Shown one piece after another: positions 13,009 through 26,149 of a DNA stretch of 64,000 nt. The notes beneath the pieces are model-generated. The model was given only the letters and a program-made list of their open reading frames with translations, was not told the origin of the DNA and did not search any database. A program made the translations under genes and the position numbers. The stretch is taken from NCBI GenBank assembly GCA_950106755.1, contig CATNNA010000007.1, positions 1,240,001 to 1,304,000 on the forward strand, written 5' to 3'. This stretch comes from Climacium dendroides (lineage: Eukaryota > Streptophyta > Bryopsida > Hypnales > Climaciaceae). Position 1 is the stretch's first letter. Every line of letters starts with the position of its first letter.

Positions 13009-13760
13009 TTACCTTATAAATTGGGTACAATGATGATTGTCACTTCCCCCATTTGCTAAAAATAATTCACGTTCCTGACCACACTTTCTTGTCTGCTCTA
13101 CAATCAATCTTGTTGGAGTAGACCTCAACTCTACCTTGCCATCAAATTGTAGGTTCCTATGGTATGGATGGCTTCTATGGGTCCACCTTCGACTTTCTGC
13201 ATATACAATTTTTTGACCCTTCGCACGATTCTCAGCATCCACTTTATTGCCAAATGTTGCTATTCTAGCATCTGTTTTCGACCTACAAATTGTGCAAGTT
13301 TTATACCCATGTGTACATAAACCTGAAATTAAGCCATATCTTGGGTAATCAAATATGGTCCACATTAGAATGCCTCTCAATATGAAATGACATGTCTTTA
13401 GAGGTTTAGAGAAATCCTGCACTGTCACTCCTACCCAAATTTGTTGCAGCTCTTCTATTAAAGGACGTATGAAAACATCAATGTTCTCGTTTGTTGGTGA
13501 CAACTTTTCGGACACTAGGATGCTCAATTGCACAAAAAACTTCTTTGTCACCAAGTACAATGGTAAGTTGTAAATGAGCACCAACACTGGCCACGTAAAG
13601 TGATTGGTACTATTGTATGCAAAAGGATTTACACCATCCAGTGACATTCCAAACCACAAATTCCTCACTTCCTGTCCAAACAAAGGATCTATATTGGCGT
13701 CTTCAAAGTAGAAGATGACTACATTCCAGCATTGCCATCTCTTCTGTATACTGAAATAAC
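13009..13760 (-). pseudogene. CACTA transposase tnp2 (Transposase_21) fragment
   Basis: A 224-residue minus-strand frame contains the conserved tnp2 core. It has a FGMSLDGVNPF block, TWPVLVLIYNLP, IDVFIRPLIEELQQIWVGV, FILRGILMWTIFDYPRYGLISG and GYKTCTICRSKT, in the order usual for plant En/Spm-type transposases. Only the central part of a protein that normally runs to several hundred residues is left. The upstream codons to about 13,760 are degenerate and the downstream part is missing. It is the remnant of an autonomous CACTA element whose ends I did not find. Confidence 0.85.
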
Positions 13761-13769
13761 TTGTACATT

Positions 13770-14960
13770 CTCTACTTCTTTTTTCCTAGAAATGAAAGTG
13801 CACTTTAAAGTATGTGCATTCCCATTCACATATGTTTCCAAATTGTTAGACATTTGTTATTAATTTCATTTCTTAGCCTGAGCCGCGTAACTGCCTCATC
13901 ATTACATACAATGGCACACATTCAAATCATTTGCCATATGTCTATCACACTAGGCTATCTTTCTTTTGGAGGAGAAACATATACACAATTACTAGCTATG
14001 AGAAAAAGATAGTCTAAAGAACTAAAGGACATACTCCTTTTCAACATTTTTTTCATTTTCAGAAAACTACCAAGTACTGTTTGTATCCTAGGTTTGAAAA
14101 GTATTCTATGAAATCAAAGTACAATGTTGTATTGCCCATTTTATTTACCTTACAACAATTCTCATATTAGTATGTGTTGAATTTTGTTGCAAACGCATGA
14201 GTGCCTTCAAATGGCACTACTACTTCACAACTAACTCCATTATCAACAATTCTTAGTCAAGATGTGCTTCAACCTAGACCAATAGAAAATTAAAAGATAG
14301 ACGTAGACATTGCTTTTCCCTTCTTGCTTTAGTGAAAGTCATTCTATTGAGATTGCATACATAGTTATTATCCTATGTAATTTCTTGATTTCATGTTCCT
14401 AGCCTACATATGTTTTGCTAACAAATGTTCACTGCGCTAAGTATGAGACACGTATAGAATTATAGATGTTTGCGACATGGCACAATGACACTAAAGCACT
14501 GTCACATGTAGTATGCACTTGTGGTACCACCTTGTTCTGCAGAATATCAATTCCACTCTGTTTACAATTAATCAATATAAATAGTAAAATGTAAATAATT
14601 TCATTGCCTACAACTTTGACATTGGCTATGTTAAGTATTATGTACATGAAAGGAAGGCATACTTAAGTACAATGCAATTTGCATGAATCCTGCATTATTA
14701 CGTGAAAGACGTTTTGCTAAAATGAACATGTTGTTTCAATGCATTCATTTATGTAGAGCACCATTTCCTTCTCATTATGTCGTAAACATGACTGACACTT
14801 AAATTCTTCAGAAGTTGACAAACCAATGTATTATCTAGGCAATTTTTAAAATTACAAATGACTATCATCAGACTACAGAAGAGTGTTGCCATACATTTTG
14901 CACCCCCTTCTCTTCGGTCTACTTGAAAAAAAACATGCAGAAAACGTAGTAATTAGTCGG
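13770..14960. other. AT-rich stretch with no recognisable gene
   Basis: Only short frames of low complexity occur. No domain, RNA gene or repeat structure is visible. Confidence 0.5.
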
Positions 14961-14964
14961 ACTA

Positions 14965-16679
14965 ATATTCCTCCAGTTAGCCTTTAATTCTCACCAAAGG
15001 TCCACTTAGAGTAAACCGCTCTAGAATCGTTCCCACAAGGACTTGAGGTTTACAGATTCATAGGCTAACTCGACCTAAGCATTTCCTCTCTCTCCTTCTT
15101 ACTAATCCGGACTATAGGTCCGGTCCGGCCACTAGTGCCAGGTAGGTTTTGGAAAAGTCCAGAAACCGTTTAGTTGCCCCTTCCGGGATCCCTAGGTTTA
15201 GGTGACGAGTGGCCAGATTTACCGTTCGGATGCTTACTGTGTCCGGAAACACGCTCTCTTTCTCTCTCAACCTCTTTATCTCTAATACTGATGCTAAACT
15301 AACACTTCAAGGACCGGAAGTGTCCTACTTTTCCGTCACCTCACAGATCCGGAATGCTTACCGGACTAAGTCACGCAGGGACGGTCAAGGACTACAACGA
15401 CATTCTAGCATTACCCTGACACTGAGCCTCCTGCCGATCGGGTGGATATCCTCGTACTCTCTTGAGTATTACGCCGAGGCTTTGACTCCGTCTATGGGGA
15501 ATTCTGGCATCCGAAATTTGGGCACGTCTTGCAAACTCCCGTACACGGAAGTTGTTAGCAACCTCTCAGATACCCTTTCACCTAAGGCCGTATCCTACCC
15601 TCAGTCTATACTGGCATCCAGGCGGTAGTACACTAACACTACTGTCGGAACCATCCGGCCGATCTCCCCATCAAGTTAGTAACGTTTGGAAACCATTCAC
15701 GAAGTCGACTCTTGCTACTCAAGGTAAGTTCTCAGCATCCGGAAAAGCACGAATGGACCCACACACCCCACAAGCATGTACCGGATACAAAAAGTAAGAG
15801 AATGGAAACCTCCAAACACTTGAATTAGGCTCAAAAAGATACAAGCTGAAAATAATGGGACGGATGTGAATGACCACAAAGGTCCATCAAAACCCTAATT
15901 AAACTAAAACTAACATCATCCTAAAAATCCCACAAAACATTCCTACTGGACCGCTAGATTTTCGGTAATCTCCTAGATCCTATTTTTCCGGCTTTTGACG
16001 GCCGGACTTCGTTACTGTCGCTAATATACACTACTGCCCACTATTCCTCTGGATCCTTATTCGTGGAAGATGCAAGGTCCTTTAACGAGTCCAGATTGAT
16101 TTGCTTCCGGCTACACCCTGGAGAAAAAAAATCCGGACCCCTTGTTCCCCATCTCGGGACCCCCACGATGTTGGTGTCCCTGTCTACACTCCGGGTTTCG
16201 ACTATCGGAACTTCCGGACTGCCCCGAGAATCCTTCTGGGTCTTCTTGTGACGAGGAGAAGACTATACCGACCGGCCTCCGTGAATCTCCGGAGGAGTAC
16301 CCGTAAGGTCAATGAGCGGGGTCACCGGAAGGAGGTCCTCACTTCCTTCGAGTACCACCGCACTCCAATCCACTCTTTCTGGCCTCCCCGGCGGTGGTGA
16401 AAGCTCTGGACCAGCAAGTACCACCGGTGATACTTCTGTAACGATGGGTTCTGGATCATTACCTTCCGAAACCACCAAGGTCTGGGCGGAAGGGGAAAGA
16501 GGAGTTACCGGATCTGACCCTGTGGGAGCCAGATACTCGCATATCGGCTCGAGAGGCGTCCATCCGTCTCGCTTGCTTCAATAAACATCTGATAATGGAG
16601 ACCCGGCTTGAGCTGGCGGTTGCGTCAAAGTTGGCCTCGAACAGCCAGGCTTTGTTGATGTAGTCTGCCAGTACTTCTG
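14965..16679 (-). mobile_element. Inverted fragment of a TCCGG-rich element
   Basis: The segment has the same TCCGG/CCGGA richness as elements 1-3. On the minus strand, 16,263-16,478 encodes an acidic, proline-rich frame (EVSPVVLAGPELSPPPG). Just upstream of it the minus strand reads DYINKAWLFEANFDATASSSR. These look like the C-terminal part of an element protein, so the fragment lies in the opposite orientation to element 2. Element 2 begins at 16,680 directly against it, which suggests that element 2 inserted into it. Confidence 0.5.
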
Positions 16680-19600
16680 TGACAACTCATACTTTTGATT
16701 TTTTTTCGTTTACCTTTTGAGTGGAACGGAAATTAGAAACAGGTATCTGGATCCACCTAAAGGGAGGGAGATAAATCAAAAATAGTCACAAGAAAACCTT
16801 ACAGAACTAATCCGGTTCTAGGTAGAAGCGGACCGGATTGGATTTTCAACCGGATTCTTCTTGACCGGATTGGAGAGAATCGGATGACAAGGACCGGACT
16901 GGATGTTCGACCTGTCATAATGACCAGTCCAGGGCGTCAGGACTATATAAGGCCTGACCCTGCCCATTTTCAGATCTTTGGTTTTCACGTGTTGTCGTTT
17001 CTTATCTTAGCACCTCATCATCTCCGTTTACGGCGGCGAGGAGCTGAGAGTACAAGAGGGTCCAGTAGTGAATGAGAGGTGTGAGACAGAGAGATCACCT
17101 TCGGGCGCGAGTGAGAGAGACTTAAGCGCGAGCGGATACGGAACAGTGAGAGGTTGAGAGTGTGAGCGCGCAAGGAGGTTGGTTTGCAGGTGGAGCGGAA
17201 GACCAGAGTGTGAGCGCTCCCTTGCTAGGTCAGAAGAGAGTGAATCCGGGTAGAGCCGCCCTCATGCCGCGGCTGAATCGGAAGAGACCAAGCTCTAGCA
17301 CCCCACCCCTGAGTGAAGTGAAGCTGAGGAAAGTGATTCCGGTCATGCCGACCAAGGAACCGGAACATGGAGAACTCAGGGATGACTTAGCATCTATGGG
17401 TTGTCAGGGATTAGCCTTGAAACCTTGGGGTTTCAAGGATGAGAGGATGATTAGGGAGCTCCTGGGTGGCGTATCGAACGAGTTCGATAACACCCTGAGA
17501 GGGAATCCGGTTTAGTGGACCGAGGATTTGTGGCGAGCCGTCTATGGATTCCGGACGGGAGGACTCGGGCTTGCCAATCGAAAGGATGATTTCATCCAGG
17601 GCAAGTTCGGAAGTGTCATGAATCCGAAGGATGGCTACGCGGTAGAAGACTGTATCGATGATCGGGAGTGTTGCCTGCTGCAGTTCCTTGTTCCGGTCTT
17701 GCATCCGGAAAAGCCCACCAGGGTGACCATTACCCTAGGTAACACAATTTTTGGAGCGCTGTGCGGAAACCGGAGAGTAGATTGGGGCCGGATCTTCTTT
17801 GATCTGGTGTCCCAGCTTACTACAAAAGTGGGGAAAAGTAGGGCTACCCCACTGTGCCCTTACGTGTACCACCTCTACCAACAACAGGAATTGATGACGG
17901 AAGTGGAGATGAAGGTTTGGAAGGCCCAGGAGCGGACCATGAAGTATGGTGAATCCGGATCCGACCACAAGGCGGATTCCGAGAACGAAACCGAGGAGGA
18001 GGAGGAAGAAGACGAAGAGGAAGAGGAGGAACCGTAGTTCACCTCCAAAAGGCAGAAGACCCGCCGACCCGAAATCGAAGAACGCCTCCGGTCCAACCCT
18101 GGCTACGCAAAGAGGAGGCTTCAGCCGGACCGGATGTGCCATCTGGATCGGGAACCGGAGATCCATTCGACGAGTTGGTTGGGATCCTCTGCGAAATCCG
18201 GGCGGATTGGAAAATCAAGAAGCGGATGATCGAGGAGATCGCGGAATTGATTGGAGCGGATCCGGACAATCAGCTACCACTCCAGGTACCTGAGAGTGTC
18301 ATCAATCCGGATGAGCTCCAGAAGATAAAGGCGGAAAGCAAGCGAATGCATGATGAGGTTGACACCTTCAAAGCCGAGCTTTTCGCCTTGCTCGAGAACG
18401 CCACCGCACAAGGGAGATGGCGGAGGAAATGAAGAAGCTAGCCGCGGAGGTGAAGGATGTGCTCGGAGGACCCGGAGCTGCGATCACCAAGGCGCGCCTG
18501 TTCGAAGAGGAGGTGCACAAGGAAAAGAAGATATTCGGAACAAGGGTGGTGCTCATCCTCACCAATTTTGAGGAGCAGATGGAGAAGCTCCTGTCCAAGG
18601 CACAGGAGTCAACGGACCGGATCGTGGAGAGCAGCCAGAAGTTGACAGAGATTCCGGTTCGGCTCTCTGAACTTTCACTTCCGAACTTGTTTCTGGAAGA
18701 GGTAGCTCAGGAATCAGGGAAGGACAAGACGCCCCAGTCAAGCAGGGCACATAAGAAGACGCCCTCGACCGGACCGTAGCCGATCGACTTAGACTCCCAA
18801 AAAACTGATGAAGAGCATCCGATTCCACCTCCGGATGGGGAACGGAACTGGAATCTAACTAAGGTGTTCGAGCAGTTGGAGAGACCTGACAAGAGTCCTA
18901 CCATCGAATCTCGAGTATACGAGGCGGAATAGGAAGTGTTGTAGAAGTAGGAGTTATAAAGCAGGAACCGGATTGATAGAGTATGAATCGGAATAGAATC
19001 CGGTTAGGATAAGGTAGAACTAGATTGTCAACGTCTTCAAAGGCGGAAATCGTATATTCACTTTTTGCTTTTTGCTTTTTGTATATAAAACAATCTTTGA
19101 GCTGGAGACTAGGAGAGTTCTTTTGGCATTTCTTTGCGTACTTTCCATTGATTTAGCTTTGTGTTTGTTTTTTTCCGAGTATTGGCAGGAGTACACGGAG
19201 TTGGAGTAAGAGGGTATGTACGGGTGTGTTGGTAGAGTTCTCCCTTTGATGTGTCTTTCCGGTTCTAAGTACATATGAGTGGGTCATGAAGAGTTAGGAG
19301 TGGATTCCAGATCCTCAGCATTTGCAGAAGCTTTGCATTCCGGGTAAGAAAGCTGTTGATTAGGCTAGGCGGATAGGGAGGGATTCCTTAGTTGCGCTAG
19401 AACTCCTAGGTGGAAAATCCGGTTGAGTATCATGACTCCTGTGAGGTCTTGCCACCGTTGTTGGTAAACGGAAAAGCTTGGTAGAGGTTGGAACGGACGG
19501 GTGCACTTGTAGCCACCTAACTTCGTACGGAACGGATTCAGCATTAAGGTCGTTGTACTATGAGAAAATCGTACGGGAGGTCTTTGTGTGACTTGTGATC

Positions 19601-20111
19601 CGGATTGCTATCCAGATTGCTGTAAAGGACCAAACCAGATTCGGGTTAGTTAGGAGATTAGTAGATAGGAGAGTGGGTCTTCAGCCACTATAAGTCACAA
19701 AAGGGGTGGTGGGCCTACCACTTTCAAAAGCAAGCGGCAACCCCTTTGATGGTAAAAGAAAGGCAAAACTAAACCGGATACGAAAAGGTGGATCGGAACG
19801 CATCCGCCCAGAAGGACACTTAGGACCGGAAGTGGTAGGGTCCGGAGTTGGGAAGTTAGCCAATAAACCGGAAAACTAATGAAACCGGAATCAGGATAAA
19901 ATTTGGTCATAGTCTTCCGATTGGTTTTGGATGTTCCGGTTTCCAGAGGTAGAACCGGAAATTAGAATTTAAGGGTTAACTGGGTTTAGCTCCTTGTTAG
20001 GGTTAGTTACTTCACAGGATCTCGTGGGTTCGATTTATAGGGTCATTTTGTTATGCTCTGGAGTGATTTTTGTGAGTATAATAGGGAAATTGCTTACTCT
20101 GTGCTGCGACA
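16680..20111 (+). mobile_element. Element 2: 3.4-kb gag-like element
   Basis: The segment starts TGACAACTCATA and ends TGCTGCGACA. Both ends, and most of the sequence between, are shared with element 3 (53,246-56,643), which defines the unit by comparison. The TG...CA termini suggest an LTR-type element. However, I see no second copy of the 5' terminal sequence inside, so no complete LTR pair is evident, and no clear target duplication. It encodes only the gag-like protein. The 3' part holds an untranslated region with a TTTTTGCTTTTTGC tract at about 19,060. Confidence 0.75.
17264..18779 (+). pseudogene. Gag-like protein of element 2
   Basis: Reading starts at ATG 17,264 (MPRLNRKRPSSS). In-frame TAG codons occur at 17,513 and 18,035, and the frame shifts before PSGSGTGDPFDELVG. 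Conserved blocks shared with element 3 are WTEDLWRAVYGFRTGG, FIQGKF...NPKDGY, FLVPVLHPEKPTRVT, GNTIFGALCGN, VDWGRIFFDLVSQL and YVYHLYQQQELM, followed by a Glu-rich stretch and a coiled-coil region. The last part (18,417-18,779, starting MAEEMKKLAAEVKDVL) lies in a different frame that overlaps the previous one, exactly as in element 3. The function is presumed structural; the family is not firmly identified. Confidence 0.6.
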
Positions 20112-20662
20112 AACCCATTTATAACCGACATCCCATTCTGGTAGTATAGACCATTGCCTTTTTTACTATGCACAAAAAATTTGCAGCAATTACATATGGC
20201 TCAACTTTCTATGCAGTTGATGCACTATATAATTGGCTTAGGAGAGTCTCAATATTGCAATCAAAATTGTTGGAAAGATAATGGGCTATATCATCAGAAT
20301 AGAAGCAAGCCCATTTTCCACTAAAATTGTCAATAATTTTATGTTGCAAAAAAACATCTCAAAAATTATGCCTACATTGTAATGCCTCTTTCGAAACTTG
20401 TAGAAATGAAAGTTTTGAGAAAATTAGCTGTGCAAATAGTCCAAACGGCTAAAGTGGTCAAAATGGGTTGGCTCCCTTAAATGGATGAATGTTGCAATTT
20501 TGAAAACCAATATCATTTTTTATATTGCCAATATGGCACTTTTTCAAAAATGGAAAAGAAGCCTGTAGCACCAACGTCCAACCCTGCGGCCTCTGTTGCC
20601 GACCCTGTGGACTTGGTTCCCGCCCCTATGGCCTCGGCAGTCGAACTTTTATCCGACCCTAA
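20112..20662 (+). other. DNA interrupted by the CACTA insertion, left side
   Basis: This segment lies between element 2 and the CACTA element. It ends in a short proline/alanine-rich reading frame (PVAPTSNPAAS, from about 20,550) that is cut by the CACTA insertion and would resume at 28,858. It may belong to the central or upstream part of copy B. No domain is recognisable. Confidence 0.35.
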
Positions 20663-20689
20663 CACTATAAGAAATCAGTGTTTTTTTTA

Positions 20690-21110
20690 ATAAGGGAAAA
20701 AACGTGCCGTGATGTCTAATTTAACAAGGACGATGCCTGTAGTGACGTCTAAAAAAATCCGTTTAAAAAAACGGGCCAAAAACGGGCCATGTTATGTGCT
20801 GAAACGTGCTTAAATTTTTTGTGACATCGAAAACAACAGGGTCACCCAAGAGTTTCTAAGAGTGCCATGTGGAGGGGTTTTGGCATCCACGTAGGATTTT
20901 TAACGATGGGCAGGGACACGTTGGACAACTTTTTCATCCAACGACGTTCTGACGTGTCCAATGACGTGGACCCCTAAATATCCGACGTGGAAAATAATTT
21001 CCGGTGCACGCAGCCTACGTGGCAGCTGACGTGGCACTCTTCTGCGGTACATGCCGGTGTTCTGTGTGATGTTCTCTGGGATGTCACATTTGACAGGAGG
21101 ATGTTTTAAA
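20690..21110. promoter_or_regulatory. Left subterminal repeat region of the CACTA element
   Basis: TGACGT, GACGTC and CACGT motifs recur in both orientations. A similar cluster (GACGTC, GACGTTTC, TGACGTCA) lies at 28,600-28,800 near the right end. In characterised CACTA elements such subterminal motifs bind the element's TNPA protein and are needed for transposition and silencing control. Confidence 0.6.
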
Positions 21111-22449
21111 TGACATCAGAGTCAATGAGAATGTACTTTAGGAAACGAGCTGGGTGGATAATATTGTGGAATTTATTCTTTGCTGAAATCGCAGACATCG
21201 TCCACATACACGTCTATTGTGACATTAAGTAGAGTAACTCGTGTACTGGGGTATGCATTGCTTTGCGCTCAGTGTTCCGTTCGACACGCACAGTGACATC
21301 TGCAGTGTTTTCTTGAGCATTACAGAAGACATACAATGCGAGAGGAAGGATGTTTTCTCGAACGACGTGAACAACGTGAATCATAAACCTCAACATCAAA
21401 GACGATGTCCTCTACAGCCCATATACATGAGTGAATGGAAGATTGAGATATGCCATTAGAAGATGAATTATGTGTCTTTGTAAGAGATGTCCAAGCATAG
21501 AAGCCTGTGTTTTCAATGGCATTGGGATTATAAGGCCACTTGCCAACTTCTGCACAAAAATGCCATAGTCTAATACTACAAAGAAATCCACAACAACATT
21601 AACTACAGCACTTTCGATGAAAACATGGTGCGTTCTACTCAATGTTCTGAATAACATGCTTGACCATCATATGCAATGTGAAGTTGGACACGTTGTGGCA
21701 AATAGAGACTCACTTCTTCCGAGATGTATCCGATTTCTTGACAACAGCAGCTTGCATCGTACCACACCAAGTCAAAACCAGCAGTACCTACTCATACATA
21801 TTTATTGATGGGACTCTTATACAACCACAACAGATGTCAAGGAATGCTACACTTGCATTATTCTTTTAAGTTGCATACAGAAACAAATGAAAGTATGGGT
21901 GAATGGAATGCAGCCTTCCTAACCTTTTTAGTGGGTTGGGTAGGTTTAGGAAGACCCACCACTTTGGGAATTGCTGCCTTCGGTGTAGCTTTCGTGCCCT
22001 TCGCAGCTTGCGTGGTCCTCACAGCACGCCGAGGCCGGCTTGAGGACTCACCAAGGACTTCAATGTCTTCCTGCAACACCATCACACAATTATTATTCAT
22101 TTTTGACATCCTCTAATCACCTACACTTCCTAGCCTTACCTGAGCACCATTGAGGCACTTGCTTTCCTGTAAGATGCACATAGTTATTGTAAAACATTCC
22201 TGCGCATTCAATGGAATGGGGGACTGAAAGGAAACTTCGACTTCTGCTTACATAGTATTTTTGATGTACTCGCTTTGAAAAGAACAAGCTGAGCCCTAGA
22301 GTGCATCAACGTCTGCCACTAGTGACGTTCACTTCGATGTCCAATTTGACACGCACTTGTAAAAAAAAATTGAAGCATTGCAAGGCATCCGCTACTACGC
22401 TATGACACCATCCTCATACAAGGCAATTCATGGAAATAACGTCACTAGC

Positions 22450-25200
22450 CTAACAAAGGGAGTGCTTCATGTCAATCACTTGGCACTTAAAATGGAAAGA
22501 AAGACGTCGCATCACCTGTTGCTCCGTGGAGGTCTCCATCGTGTTTTCTCGCCTCTCAGATGTTGCCTGCACCCCGGAGTCTTTCACTATGGCGTATACA
22601 TCTTCCACTCCTTGCTGACCTTCAGCAGTTTCAGGGATGGCAACTTCACCGGCGCTTTGTACCTGCTCCTCCTCAGCGTTAGCTACAACGTCGTGAACAA
22701 CATCGTGAACAACATCGTCTTCAACAGCCCGCTTGTCGGAGTTAACGTCAACAAGAACATCGTCTTTGACATTGCTTTGGACAGCTATGGGGACTGGCTC
22801 AACGACATCTACAGGAGCTGTGGGCTGCAACACGGGCACATGACAGTCCTTCTATGCCATTTTCGATGCCTCTGCCCTAGGTGACGTGAGAAGTGGTGCA
22901 TTCCCTGCCTCCATTGGCGAGGATGGCTCCGTGACATCCAAGGTCCCCCCAGCACTTGCTTTACACTGACTTGCGATGATCTTACGTAGCATTTCCTCCA
23001 TGCTTTCGTGGGACGTGCTCACGGTCTCACTAAGGCGACTTACATTGCTCTCAAGCTCATCCATCCAACTGCGCATCTCTTGCAGCTCTTTGCCAGGGGG
23101 ACTTCGACCTCTGCGCTTCTCTTCTTCCAGACGTTGCAACTCCTTTTCCACTTCTGCGTCCACCTCTGCTTCAAACGGTGCTCTGTTCCGCAACAAAGTC
23201 TACAAGGGGAAGAAGAATATGCACTTAGAGTTCACATGCAAAGGTTACATGCTTCAATGGCACCGTACAAGGGGAAGAAGAATATGCACTTAGAGTCCAC
23301 ATGCAACGATTACATGCTTGAATGCCACCCGACAAGGGGAAGAAGAATATGCACTTACAGTTCAGATGCAACGATTACATGCTTCAATGCCACCCCACAA
23401 AGGTCCTTCCACGTGCGAAGAAGAAGGCCAAGTCCTCCACATCTACCATCATTTGTGACATTTTTTGGAACAACAAACGCAACATGTGTGATGAAAGTGG
23501 TGTCGACATGGGCAAGTAGGTGGACGTCAGTTACTACATACTTACCAGCCTCGAGATGACTTCTCTCTCTACGGCCTTATGCTGGGCTGTGCTGGATGCC
23601 TTCCCCTTAGAAATGGCAGACATATGGGCTGACTTTTCTTGGGAAGCATCGGTAGCACGAGCCTCCTTCAATGCCTCCCACATATCGTCATCCATTCCAA
23701 TCGGCTTGGGTTTTCTGCCATCAATCAATCGATTGAGCTTCCAATGAACATGAATGAGCGCTTTTGTGATGAACGGCTGCATCCACTTCTCCGACACTCG
23801 CTCGGACTCTCCCTCTATACGCTAATCTGCAAGCCAAAGGACTTAGTATAGCTACCTCTGCATTGTGTACGACATTGATGTGCCAAAGAATAACAAGAGA
23901 ATTTACATGGACACCCCTATGTCTCCAGAAAACACTAGGGGATACACACTGCACGTCCCTGTGGTGCGGACGACCATAGGGACCACCCCTCACTGTAGAG
24001 GATCCTACACTGATATTAGTCGTGACATTATATTCGACATCGCTGTGGACATTACAGGTGACATCCACTACCCCGCTTCATGGCCAATGAACTACCTTCC
24101 ACAACATTAACAGTCTTCTGAACTACATGCAACAATGAACTACAAGGTCTATAGTCCTCTTCATTTCACAAAGAAGGACTGAATACAAACCTGTATATAG
24201 GCGCCTAAATAAGCGTCGTCTATCTTTCTTGGGCTGACCCTCCCATCCAAACCTAGGGTCAAGGTCTCTCGCATATTTCTTGATGTCGTTGGAGAAAGGA
24301 ACCTTCATAGGTCTGAATGGTTCCCCCTGTCGGTCTATTTCCACAAGTTTCTTCATTACAGTGCTTAAGCCTTTTTCACGAGCCTGTTCAGGGATCAGCT
24401 ACTCGATCATCTCTTCAGCATCAGCATTCGAAGCTGGTTCATCAGACCTTGTGTTGTAGCCCTTACTGTAAAAGGTCAAATGCACTATCAGCTTTGGAAG
24501 AAAATGGGGCTACGTCAGTACAATCAAATCACTCCCGCAACTGGACTCTCGCAAAAGAGATGTCCACATACGCTTTTTGCGGCTTCAAAGTACTCTACAT
24601 ATTCCTCTGTTGCTTACTACGTTGAATCTAACGTCGATGTAGACACGCCTGGACGTTGTTTTGAACATTACAGGAACTTTCTCTTCACAGAAACTGGAAA
24701 GATGCCGTGGTTTAGGGTCTGTCACCCTTACAAGGGGCTGACTCCCGTACGTTCTGATTGATCACTTCTGAATTCTTACAAATTTCTATCTGACTAAGGA
24801 ACAAACAATCACTTTTCTTTGTATAGAGTTCAACTCAAAGAACATGTCCTCCGTGACGAAGACATGAACGTCACACAATTTATGCGAACGTCACATTAAA
24901 CGTCTATGACGTTTAACATGATAGAGTCGACGTCATAAGAAACAGGGTGTGCGTTGCACTTGACGTCTGTACCAACGCACACCTCCCTCAAAACCTTGAA
25001 TACCACTGGTTCTATACTCAAATTATTTCTTCTTCCAAACTTACCTCCAAGACTGCTCTTTGAGTTCCTCCTCTTCCTCTGTGTCGTGCCCTGCCTCCTC
25101 CGACAACTCCAACAGCACTTGAGGGGTCCTCTTCCTCTTCGGTGGAGGATTGTTGTCCCGATTTGAAGTACTTTCCAAGGGTGTTCAGATAACTCCTCGA
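22450..25200 (-). CDS. CACTA tnp1/TNPA-like protein gene, multi-exon
   Basis: Several minus-strand frames look like exons of one gene. 25,190-25,048 has an NLS-like KRKR and an acidic EEAGHDTEEEEELKEQ, then a donor. 24,356-24,190 has VPFSNDIKKYARDLDPRFGWEG and DRRRLFRRLYTGL. 23,797-23,540 has WEALKEARATDASQEKS and STAQHKAVE, as in En/Spm Transposase_24 proteins, and ends at a GTAAGT donor. 23,199-22,450 has a coiled coil (KELQRLEEEKRR, MRSWMDELESNVSRL) and an acidic tail, interrupted by an in-frame TAG at 22,852. The likely role is DNA binding at subterminal repeats. The start codon and some junctions are unresolved. Confidence 0.6.
23202..23400. repeat. 65-bp tandem repeat inside the CACTA element
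   Basis: Units beginning ACAAGGGGAAGAAGAATATG start at 23,202, 23,267 and 23,332, each 65 bp, with a partial fourth. They lie in what appears to be an intron of the tnp1-like gene. Confidence 0.85.
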
Positions 25201-25938
25201 GAATGTAATGGAGATTTACCCAAATCTAAAACGAACAAATATCTTGTAAATCCAACAGAATGTTCAGACCTAGATATTGGCACGACCGGAATAAGGAGGA
25301 TACTGATTCTCATGTGAGAAATGATCATTTCCAGATTCACAACTTTTGAGTGGATTGTGAAGTAAAACCTAACCACAAACTCCATAGTCAATGGAAAATG
25401 TAAAGGAGATTCATACAGTACTATACAAACGCTTATGAAAATTCTGTGGAAGCAGCTCATTTGAACATCCAAACTCAATCAGCAGCATTATAAAGACTGC
25501 AATTGAACGCGAATCTCGTCTGGAGCAAATCACTTAATTCGGTCATTCATAACAACCAATAGTGAAATATTGATCTTATATTCTTGAGCACTTAGTTAGA
25601 TTGCACATTGTGATTCTCAAACTAGAAACCCAAACCCTAATCCGTCCCTACATTGAAAGTTTATCTCGATATCCGATGAGAACTAAGAACTTATGAGATA
25701 GGGTAAATCCAACGTAATGAACCTCGGAGAATACCGATTCTCAGGTGAGAAAACGAAAATTGAAAGATTTACATCTGAAAAATCAGATTTTGCGAATTAA
25801 AACATAATCACAACTCCATAGTTGATAACAATAATGTAAAGTACATTCAAAGAGTAATATAAGAAAACAAAGAAGAATATGAATAAATTCTCAAAAGGAA
25901 CCTCAATCACACATTTATACTAAGAAAATAACAATTCA

Positions 25939-26149
25939 GTGTCGACAAATCTGGCTTGCCTGGAGCAAATCGCCGACTGGGGGCGGAGTCCAGAGTTGAT
26001 CTGGTGTAGTGTCGACAAATTTGGCTTGCCTGGAGCAAATCGTCGACTGGGGGTGGAGTCCGGGGTTGAATTGGTGCAGTGTCGACAAATCTGGCTTGCC
26101 TGGAGAAATCGCCGACTAGGGGCGGAGTCCGGGGTTGATCTGGTGCAGG
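25939..26149. repeat. 70-bp tandem repeat, three copies
   Basis: Units starting GTGTCGACAAAT at 25,939, 26,009 and 26,079 repeat every 70 bp with a few substitutions. The repeat is GC-richer than its surroundings and lies upstream of the tnp1-like gene in its orientation, so it may be a promoter-side repeat. Confidence 0.9.

Noticed and set aside
17735..18166. Hydrophobic minus-strand frame (LLFLFVFFLLLLGFVLG) resembling a membrane protein
   Set aside because: It is the antisense of the Glu-rich stretch of the gag-like protein; the same shadow occurs at 54,278-54,640.
16680..20111. Full LTR retrotransposon call for element 2
   Set aside because: TG...CA ends are present, but I could not find a second copy of either terminal block within the unit, nor pol domains, nor a target duplication.
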